From: Euborellia annulipes
Taxonomy: Eukaryota > Arthropoda > Insecta > Dermaptera > Anisolabididae
Reading direction: 5' to 3'
DNA length: 64,000 nt
Assembly (NCBI GenBank): GCA_023213315.1
Contig: JAKCPI010002447.1
Location: 1 to 64,000 of the forward strand
Both the position numbers and the translations under genes were made by a program. The notes below the pieces were generated by a model. That model saw only the letters and a program-made list of their open reading frames with translations, was not told the DNA's origin and ran no database searches. Positions 55,513-64,000 of this stretch are shown in pieces (positions within the stretch are counted from its first letter, which is position 1; each line of letters starts with the position of its first letter).

Positions 55513-56375
55513 TTTTTTAGTTAATTTATTATGTAATTATCTTGTATTTATAATTGCAATAAAATATTTCAAACACTTTTTGGCTAACGTCATATCAGAT
55601 ATCATAATTAGCTGTTACAGATTAAAAGTACAGCCCCAATGTGCTTGCAGGTATTTTCTAATCAAGCCTTATACGAGCATTCCATCCCATTTATTTTTCA
55701 ATTTTTTAATATTTGTCCATTTATTTCATGAAGTTCTTCTCGTAAACTTGTTGTTTGTAAACAGAAAGCAAGAATTTGGACAACATCAGTCATTGCTATT
55801 ACTCACTTTGCCACAATTTAAAAGATGACCACGATCATAATATTTTCTCCACCAATGAAATTTCTACTGGTAGGTGTAGCAGAAGCAAATCTACCAGTTT
55901 TTTGTATCATCACCCGCATTTTTTATTTTTAATTACATTTTTTGGCTCATAAAACACGAGTACTTGCTATATCAGCTGACTCTAGAATCCTGCAATGGCT
56001 AGTTCAGTTTTTGTCACCAGGTGGCCGGAAATTAAGCCACGCCTATCCCATAGTTCCTAATAGAAAATTGACAAGCAATCTTTGAACTGTATTTATTTCA
56101 AATATATTTATTTAGGTTTATATGAAATAAACCTTTATACCTCTACTAGCCTTTCCTGATTAAAATTCAAATATTCATTTTATACCCAAAATGGTGGGGG
56201 GACGTGATCCCCTGCCCTTCTCTTCTAACATCATCGCTTGTTTTATGTTGCAAGATTTTTCCCTCTCTCTTTACAAAAGGTGACCATTTCGACACCTTAG
56301 TGTTTTTGGTTGCATATGCTAAAGGCTCAAGCTTCTAGACTGGCACTCGTATAAATATTTTAGAGAATTTGAATC

Positions 56376-56632
56376 AGATTGAGGCCGCAAAGTCAACCGA
56401 AACCAAACACGAACCCGATTACACACAACCAATTCCTCCCCAGTTCTCAGAGACAAACCCAAACGTCTGAGACATCCACCAATACCTCGACTTGGGGAGT
56501 AGGCAGATTGAGGCCCCATAGTCAACCCAAACACAACTCAGACACAATTACACATAACAAACCCTCCCCTCCTGCTCTCAGAGACCAATCCACGCCTCCG
56601 AGCCATCCACCAAATTGACCTGGGGACCAGCA
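56376..56632 (+). repeat. Two tandem ~125-bp units
   Basis: Each starts AGATTGAGGCC, then AGTCAACC, ATTACACA, CTCAGAGAC and GCCATCCACCA/ACATCCACCA. A GAGCCGAAACGTTCGAG motif (Penelope-like) follows at 56697. Confidence 0.6.
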
Positions 56633-57084
56633 AGGCTGCGACCCCTTAAACAACCCCCTCCCCATATTCCCCCTAGCCCCCTTCTCTCTTGAAAAGGAGC
56701 CGAAACGTTCGAGTAAATCTCAACATCCCATCTAAACCGAGAAAATTTATCTTCGCATATAGGTATATTAACACATACATATAGGTAAGAGAAAGCAAAA
56801 ACTAGACTCCACCCACTTAATCAGTCCTGAGTTGGGGAATTGAATTGCTTATCGAGTAACATAAATATAAACTGAGTTTATATGAAAGCAGACTTGGAAA
56901 AAAAGTACAGCCACATAAATAAGCTAAGTTCATTTGCAGCTTTCGATCGCAGCTGCCATCTTTCGGTAAAAATATAAACTAAAAATCTTTTCAAATGTAT
57001 TAAAAGTAGTGATGTCTGTGATGAATATGAGGAGATGAAAAAAATTTAGCTCCTAATATTTAGGGAATAAATTATTTTTTATTT

Positions 57085-57125
57085 CTGGGTCAACGTTTCG
57101 CTCGCTGTCTGCTATTTTCTTCAGG
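57085..57125 (-). repeat. Hammerhead-like relic 3
   Basis: The minus strand has CTGAAGA, a poorly paired stem II region, then GAAACGTTG. Likely a decayed Penelope-like end. Confidence 0.3.
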
Positions 57126-57821
57126 ATTATTGGAAATTATTATTGGAGTATGCGTTGTTTATTGTACTCATTAGTGAGACATAGTATTGTTTTATGTAAT
57201 AATTGCATCAAGGGAAATTGATTAGTAGCTTTTAAAATTTATAGACCTATAATTTTTTTTCTCCATTAAATCAGGGAAGTGGGTGATTTTGAAGTTATTA
57301 TCTTGATATTATTCAGAAATTTCAGGGTAACTTAATTATTAACTAAATTTTCAATTTGACTGTGTGTTTTAATCATCTAAAAGAGACGCCAGTGACTTGG
57401 ATATCTGCTACCTGAGATACCTTATCAATGTTTTTAAGAGAGATCCACTTTTTGGAATCAGAGACTCTCAAAAAGTGTATTTCCATCAAAATCTCTAACA
57501 GTGAATTTTTCCTATTGAATTCTTTCTCTTTTTATTAGACTACATACCAGATACGAGTAGTATATAGGACGAAGTGTATAGGACTATATATAGTACGAAA
57601 TACTCATGCACACCAACGAAAGATTTTGTATAGTAGTGTCGACTCTTATTTGCAAAAAACCCCTTTCAATGGACTGGGGGTAATTTTCCCCTGAAAATTG
57701 CAGTTCAATTAAAAGATATTGAGTACAATTATTTGAAACAAACAGGGGTGGGGTCAAAATGGCCTCAGGCGTCGAAAAAGCTTTTAAAACAAATAAAAAA
57801 TAAGAGAAATTAAAAACACGA

Positions 57822-58155
57822 GGGGGTCGTCCACATATTACGTAACGCCTTTTTTATGATTTTCTAGTCCCCCCCCCCCTCCTGTCACAGTTAGTCACAT
57901 ACAAACAAACCCCCTAACAATATTATGTCACACCATAGAACACCTCCCCCCCCCCCCCCGAATAAAAATTCTTATACAAAATTCATATTATTTTACCTTT
58001 TTTTTTTTTTTAGTAAATTTTCCCTCGTGACTCAAACAATCACTCCTTTTTCCCTGTTGTGAAAATAAACCCGGGTCCCCCATGTAACAATTAGTAACGT
58101 TTTGTCCAGACCCACCCACCCCCCTAACGCTTTACGTAATATGTGGACGGTCCCT
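57822..58155. mobile_element. MITE with GTCCACATATTACGTAA termini
   Basis: GGTCGTCCACATATTACGTAA and its complement at the right; long C runs inside. Superfamily not settled because no target duplication is clear. Confidence 0.6.
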
Positions 58156-58299
58156 AGAATACTATGATATTCTATTTCAAAGAGATTGCATTGTTTAATC
58201 CTTGGAGTTTTTCTCTTTATACGGCAAAGCCATGTTATAACTTAGGAACAGGCCTATGGTGAGGGGGGGGGGCTCAACCCCTGCCTAGGCGCAAGGCCA

Positions 58300-59930
58300 A
58301 CGCGGCCTTTATAACATTAAACGCAGCCAAATCTACTAGACTAGGGTCACTAGCTGCTTAATTTTGCTTAATTCATTTCGCTGAACCTGAACGTGGCATT
58401 AATACTAAAAAGAATTGTCATCCCCGAGTTTATGCAACAATTAATTTATGTATCAATGAATTATTAATATTAATAATAATTAACATATAATATAAAAAAT
58501 TGTTTTCATTTGTTTGAATTATTAATTAAGTTATCAATTTTTTTGACTAGCCATAACTTTTAGTTATATGTCATATACAGGTAATAGAAGCGAGAAAGTA
58601 TTATGATAGTAAGAAAGTCCATTCTGAGTGATTGGAGGGTTGAGTGGTCAAGGGAGACCAGCAATAAGCTGCACGTGAAAAAACCAGACATGTGCGACCC
58701 CCCTAAGATGGATCTATCTAGGAGGAAATAGACAATTCTCACTCGGCTCAGAATCGGAATATAATATATTCAATAGATAAGCTCCAAAAAATTCGATGTC
58801 GGGCAACTAAAATACAGATTAAAACCCCTTACAATTGTTAGTTAAAGAAATGGATTTCGCACTCTCCGTGCGAGTGCGAGTATGTGCAATAAGCTGCTCT
58901 TATACTATAGGCCTAATTGAAATAAATTATATTTGAGAACATCAAAACTGCTAGAAACAGGATAAAATGTTAACATTTAATAAATACTGTGACAAAAAGA
59001 AAAACTTTGGGTCCCCAGGGACGAGGAAGTTTTGCCTAAAAGAAAACATTAAATAAATAGCCTATTCTATTTTTAAAAGTTTTTCTTTATAAAATATACT
59101 GTATTTTCGTTTATATATTCTTATAATCGGAAGATGTAAGAAATGGGAGTTGGCCAATCCCACAACTTTATTATTGATAGGGAAGAAGTTGGGGAGAGGA
59201 ATCAAATAAACTGAGCATCAGAAGTCTTGGGTAGGGAAAAGCTAATACCTACAGTAAGCTGTTACATTTGAGGAAAATGAAATGCACCAAAGAATACTTT
59301 TTTGAACTTTGGCAATTTGATAGGCATAGGTTCATTGAAATCATGAAAATCAATTTACTTGTCTATATATTTGTGGATTTAAAAAAAAAAAATGCATTTA
59401 TTAAGCTTATTTTCATTTATGATATTTCGTGTGACCTTGGGAGGGAAAAAGAAATTTTGGGAGCGATGAGCGCAATTTACGAGAGCTTGTAGTGGATTGA
59501 TTGGCAATATACTGTCCAAAAGGAGAACCCAGGAGAGAGAGGAGAGAGAGAGAGACTGACACATGCTGGACCAGAGATTGAAGCTGAGAAGACATATCGC
59601 AATCACAATCAATGTCGCAATGCAAAGGTTGACTTGGACGGGACCAACGCAGTTAGTTGTTCGTTGTTCGTTCTTCCTTTTGACCTTATTCAGCTCTTAT
59701 ATCACCAAGTTGGCTCATTCTTTCACAAGTTAAGAGTCCAAAATCTTGAGCAATGCCATCCTGGGCTGATCTTGACCTGGGATATTTTTCTCGGCAACAG
59801 GAACAGGTGTCAACAGTCGGCTTATACAATATCTGAATTATTTTTGTTTGATTTCACATTCTTGTCAAATTTCAAGTGCTCTCAGAATAAATCTTAAAAT
59901 TTGTTTTATTTAAATGGATTTTCAAATGTT
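58300..59930. other. Unidentified stretch, no gene supported
   Basis: Short frames (e.g. 58560-58742, 59634-59897) have no recognisable motif. A GA tract is at 59533-59556. Confidence 0.35.
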
Positions 59931-59937
59931 TAGTGTT

Positions 59938-60240
59938 AAAAAATCTGGGGTTACCGGTCGTCCAGCACACAACTTTCCTTTATCTTCGAAAATTCTAGGT
60001 GCCGTTCGTGCATGTCACGCCAGATTTTCTGTGTCGACATATATTTAATTTCCGACAGTACATTAGAATTCAAAATGCAAAATTTATAAACATAGAAAAA
60101 TATTTTTATTTTATTACCATGGCCTCTGATCATATTCCTATGCAGTGCGCTTTGAACATTTTAAGATCATCTAAAAAATAATTGATTTATGAATTTTAAT
60201 CAAAATAGTTAAAGGCAATTTTGAGAAAATCAAATCTCTT
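59938..60240 (-). mobile_element. Family A element, diverged and truncated
   Basis: Diverged hairpin 59941-60027, then body to AAAGGCAATTTTGAGAAAATC. Confidence 0.6.
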
Positions 60241-60910
60241 TTTCTCTCTGCTCTCTGCAGGCCGATTAACTCCGCCTTTTAAAATCTTTTACCCTCATTT
60301 AGGACTATACTATAAATTTTCAAACCTCATCCCAATCCGATAAAGTTCCAAAATTTTTAAAAAATTTTTTATAATTGTTATTTAAAAAGGCCAAAAACCT
60401 TTTTTATCCCTTTCCAAATAAAAGATAGTTCCAGAAATGTAGCAAAATAAAAAACTACACACGCCCGCATTCATAGAGTTCGTAGGCACATTAAGATTAT
60501 TTTTATATTTCTGGGGTTCTTATGACCTAAAGAGCAAAAAAATTTTTAAATTGTGTGGGGGAGTAAATTTTTCAATAATTATTGGGGGAAAAGTAAAAAA
60601 GACATTAATATTTCCAAACGAAAAAAAAAATTTGACCTTTTAAAAAAAGGCATCTTCTCTAGTTATGTACACGAACTTGCAAATACAATTGAGCTATTGC
60701 CTTTTTCTCTGTATCTGATTTGAATAATTTTTTTACATTTACATGCATAAATCATTAGGTACGAATATTAATTAAAAAAAGTTTTTTATCTTAATGATTT
60801 AAATGTTTATTATGATCACTTTTGCTTTTTGTTTTTGTCCTCATGATTTTATTTTTTTTAAGCCAAAGATCCTCTTTCGAATGTGTTTAATAAAGCTTTT
60901 GTGGTTTGAA

Positions 60911-61126
60911 TTATTATTATTAGGGGGAATTTTTAGTTATAGACCACATTTTTGTTATTAATTATTTATTAAAAATATAAATACTGTACAACGTTTCGAC
61001 ATATTTTTTTTATTCTGCAGCCGTTCTCAAGTACTGTGCACTTGCTTCGACTCAAGTGAACTAGCTAAATAATTAATACAAAAATGTGGTCTATAACTAA
61101 AGATTCCCCTAATAATCGTTAATGAA
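60911..61126. mobile_element. Inverted-repeat element, relative of 22709-22850
   Basis: Arms at 60911-60970 and 61063-61126 share ATTATTAGGGG, TTATAGACCACATTTTTGT and ATTAATTATTTA in inverted orientation. The centre carries the GTCGAAACGTTG/AAGTGCACAGTACTTGA block on the minus strand. A third, partial copy of the outer arm is at 48970-49065. Confidence 0.55.
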
Positions 61127-61229
61127 CTTTGGATAATGTAAAATTTATTTTGGGAGTGTTTTTTAATATAATAAACAAAATTAGGCTGGCTATAACCTAT
61201 CCGTAAAAAAAATTCGAAATTTTTTCACA

Positions 61230-61757
61230 GGGGAGTCAGTGTGTCTGTCTGTCTGTCTGTGAACAAAATATCTCAAGAACGAAAAGAGCTAGGAGGTTGA
61301 AATTTTATATTTAAGTTAGGCACCCCCATGGGACGTGACACGAAGCTTTTGAACAAAATCGACCAAAGAGTATTAGTACTTTACTGATGCACTTTTTCAG
61401 TTTTTTTCGATTTTCTCAAAATTCGCTCCATACGATTTTTTTGTTATTCAAAAATCAATTATTTTTTAGATTCTCTTTAAAATGTATATTCTCATTTTGT
61501 GATTGAAATCTTCTGAAGACCACTTTACTCTTGTACTCCATAGAAAAGATAGGAGAAATGGTTGCCATGGTAACAAAATATAAATATTTTCCCCTACTTA
61601 TAAATTCTACATCTTGAAATTCGAATTGTACCCTACTGTCGGAAACTAAATACATATCGACACAAAAAATCTGGTGTGACAAGCACAGTACACAACTTTC
61701 GATTACCGAAGGTAAGAGAAAGTTGTGTGCTGTGCGCCAGTCACACCAGATTTTTTA
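61230..61757 (+). mobile_element. Family A element, hairpin end intact
   Basis: From the CTGTCTG tract to the hairpin 61666-61753. Confidence 0.75.
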
Positions 61758-62014
61758 GTAATTAATAATACAGAAATCGTTAATGACCAACAATAAAATA
61801 CGACGTTTTAGGCAGCCGCCATCAGGTTTAAAATAAAAATAAACACTAACAGTTATTACTTACTCAAGTGCTTCTTACTAAATGTTGCTCTTTGTAGTAA
61901 TTAGTAACGTGTTAGGTATTATTAATTAGGCCTACTAAAATAAATAACGATTAATGCCAAAAATGTCTTTTATTTTTCAAACTACAAAAATAACGAACAA
62001 ATATTTTAACCAAT

Positions 62015-62279
62015 AAGGCAGAAGGGGGGGGGGGGGGGGGTAAAGGGGGTAATTACCCCCCCCCCCCGAGATTTGAAAAAATACCTTTTTTTCGAAAAAA
62101 AAATTTATTTTTAATGTAAAATTTTAAAAATTAATACTTAAAAATTTGATTTGTATTTATATTCTGGTAAACAAGTACAGAATGCGGCTTTAAATTACCG
62201 AAATTAAGAAAAAATAGTGTGCTGTGCGACGAGTCACACCAAATTACCACTTCGAGAAACACCTCTGGATCCGCCTTGG
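62015..62279 (+). mobile_element. hAT MITE family B, copy 5 (ends degraded)
   Basis: GTAAAGGGGGTAATTACCCC .. GAAACACCTCTGGATCCGCC; the left terminus is replaced by a long G run and no target duplication is seen. Confidence 0.75.
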
Positions 62280-62380
62280 CGTGGACCCAGAAAAAGACAA
62301 TTTTGAGGAGAAAAGAAAAGATAAAATAATATTAATAATAAATAGGCTTAGCATCCAAGAATAAAAGTTAAATTAAGTTT

Positions 62381-62666
62381 AAATAAAGAATTATATATAT
62401 CATGTGTTGGTCCATGAGGTAATTATGAAAACATATAACCAAGTATTTATTAATTTAAATAAGCGAAAAATGTAGGTACCGCCGGGATTTGCACCACGGC
62501 GTACTGTGGTCCAACAGTAGGGCGTGTTGAGCGTAAATCGACAAGATCCGTGGTGCAAATCCCGGCGGTACCTACATTTTTCGCTTATTTAAATTAATAA
62601 ATACTTGGTTATATGTTTTTCATAATTACCTCATGGACCAACACATGTATATATAATTCTTTATTT
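62381..62666. repeat. Foldback with 119-nt arms and 48-nt loop
   Basis: Arms 62381-62499 and 62548-62666 are inverted copies with one indel seen, including GTACCGCCGGGATTTGCACC and TAACCAAGTATTTATTAATT. The loop holds GTGGTCCAACAGTAGGGCG. GGTGCAAATCC is B-box-like, so the arm may derive from a tRNA-type sequence. Confidence 0.85.
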
Positions 62667-62792
62667 ATTAATTGCATAATTGAGTTAATTTCTCAAAACG
62701 TCCATCTAGATCGCGCCTCAGTAGCGGAGAAATCTGAACGCTTGATTGGAGCGGCGTTTCTCTAGTAGACTGAAATCAGCGATCTATCATAA

Positions 62793-62923
62793 TTTAAATA
62801 AGCGAGTGCGTACTGTGGTCCAACAGTAGGGCGTGTTGAGCGTAAATCGACAAGATCCGTGGTGCAAATCCCGGCGGTACCTACATTTTTCGCTTATTTA
62901 AATTAATAAATACTTGGTTATAT
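62793..62923 (+). repeat. Second copy of the foldback, left arm deleted
   Basis: 62810-62923 repeats 62501-62614 with no differences seen. To its left only AATTTAAATAAGCGA of the left arm survives. Confidence 0.85.
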
Positions 62924-62929
62924 TAAGTT

Positions 62930-63500
62930 TAAAGAATAATTTTTTTATAAAGATTTGACCAAAGTCGATTAAAAAGATCAATTAATCGCTATTGATAAAT
63001 AAGACTAATCTATGATGGGTTCATTTGATTAATTAAATATGAGGCAATTTATAAATAAAGAGGCGCGTAGGCAATAAAGCTTTGAAATGAATTTGTTGCT
63101 TATATAAAAGATACATTTAGGACAATAGATTTTTTTGGTATCAGTTATTGATGAATATGAATGAACTTATGAGACACCTTTGACGTCAATTATAAATCGG
63201 GAAAAAGTTTTTAAAAAAATTTGCCTTTATCAAAATTGTAAATTTTTGATCAGTGAGTGAGTCCTTGAGTCGGGTTTGTTTGTGGTATGAGGATGAGGAC
63301 GAGGAGGAAAAACACCAGGAGAAGGAAGAGGAGTTGCACGAGTGCAGACATACGAATTGCCTAATCTCTACTCTTGGGTTGGCAGAGACCTGCTTTCGCA
63401 TCTGATGTGGGTCGCTGGGCATTCTAGGTGATTGGGAGAGAGGGTCACTCACTATCAGAGTCGAGGGTGTATGACCCAGGTGTCATATCCCAGGAGAAAC
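62930..63500. other. Unidentified stretch
   Basis: A GAGGA-rich patch (63285-63340) gives a Ser-rich antisense frame that looks like composition, not a gene. Confidence 0.35.
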
Positions 63501-63633
63501 AAAAGAAAGAGAAAGTTGTGTGCTGTGGGACAGTCTCACCAGATTTTTTACTTTTTACTCACGAAACGCAAGTGGTCAATTTTGGAACTAAGGTGCTATG
63601 GTATGGGAAACTAAATATATCTCGGCACAAAAA

Positions 63634-63723
63634 AATCTGGTGTGACAGCACAGTACACAACTTTCTCTTGACAAAGCTAAGAGACAGTTGTGTGCTGTGC
63701 GACCAGTCTCACCAGATTTTTTG
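63634..63723. repeat. Solo TGGTGTGAC hairpin
   Basis: AATCTGGTGTGACAGCACAG..CTGTGCGACCAGTCTCACC; half of another copy is at 63505-63552. Further half-hairpins: 3646-3690, 37696-37720, 39338-39376. Confidence 0.65.
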
Positions 63724-63935
63724 GCTCTAGTTGCCCAATTAAAAAATTCACACGAACCTTTCTGCATTTATTTACCTTAGGTGCTTTCCTGCATAGCCAG
63801 AGAGATACACATCTCTGACCATTCCAACTATTGACACTCTATAGCAGTGTTTCCCAAACTGCTTTGGGGAGCCGCGGCTGTTCTCTTAGGGCGCTATACA
63901 AAATATCTTTGATTGCTAATGATTCATGTTTCATT

Positions 63936-64000
63936 TTACTTTCTCTTACCTCTATATATATGTTAATATATATAGAGAGAGAAAGTATTGGATTCATGTC
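63936..64000 (+). mobile_element. Family A element, start only (continues past the window)
   Basis: TTTTACTTTCTCTTACCTC, a TATA-rich palindrome, then GAGAAAGTATTGGATTCATG, the family A terminus. Confidence 0.75.

Noticed and set aside
56319..56618. Pro/Thr-rich frames of 71 and 79 codons
   Set aside because: They follow the tandem ~125-bp repeat; the repeat, not a protein, explains them.
63186..63452. Serine-rich 88-codon frame
   Set aside because: Explained by a GAGGA-rich patch; no domain and no splice context.
1..64000. CRISPR array, operon, phage or viral genome
   Set aside because: No spaced direct-repeat array, no dense coding, and spliced eukaryotic genes throughout; repeats are dispersed transposons.

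Overview
This is an AT-rich, repeat-dense eukaryotic window with long introns. Everything points to an arthropod nuclear genome: two intact multi-exon fatty-acid elongase (ELOVL) genes of the insect tandem-cluster type, tRNA-derived SINEs, LINE reverse-transcriptase remnants, a THAP-domain relic and very many small DNA transposons. The species is not identifiable from the sequence; a hemimetabolous insect is a guess. There is no prokaryotic gene organisation, rRNA gene or CRISPR array, and nearly all open frames of 60-120 codons lie in repeats.

Genes. All host genes lie on the minus strand as a head-to-tail ELOVL array. ELOVL copy 2 (coding exons 44389 down to 35006, 277 aa) and copy 1 (28823 down to 18902, 281 aa) each have six coding exons with identical internal exon sizes (191, 81, 57 and 240 nt) and phases. 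Both carry the K-x-x-E-x-x-D-T, HxxHH, N-x-x-x-H-x-x-M-Y and T-x-x-Q-x-x-Q-F boxes and end in a K-x-K-x-x ER-retrieval-like tail. A third member begins with a first coding exon at 3376-3424, and its remaining exons must lie beyond position 1. A GC-rich stretch at 53244-53510 ends in a minus-strand splice donor and is the best candidate for the 5' untranslated exon and promoter of copy 2.

The rest is layered mobile DNA. Region by region: 1-2720, SINE fragment, an inverted-repeat element and a copy of the dominant family A; 3.8-5.0 kb, a CACTA-like foldback with 3-bp target duplication; 5.2-6.5 kb, family A/B chimera and a hAT MITE; 7.1-9.7 kb, a four-level nest (long-TIR element containing a SINE containing a hAT element, plus a hammerhead ribozyme); 10.4-13.9 kb, a tandem array of a long element, itself split by a pogo-like element and a SINE; 19-31 kb, intron and flank DNA with hAT, Harbinger and LINE pieces; 31-64 kb, many family A copies, a second hammerhead ribozyme in an inverted Penelope-like pair, a piggyBac-like element, perfect palindromes and a large foldback at 62.4-62.9 kb.

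Main observations: (i) two well-formed type I hammerhead ribozymes, (ii) a ~90-nt hairpin beginning AATCTGGTGTGAC that occurs alone, at the end of the ~670-bp family A, and as an old copy inside a hAT MITE family, (iii) several insertions whose target duplications or paralogous empty sites can be read directly in this window. Identities are by eye; no alignment, folding or database search was run.
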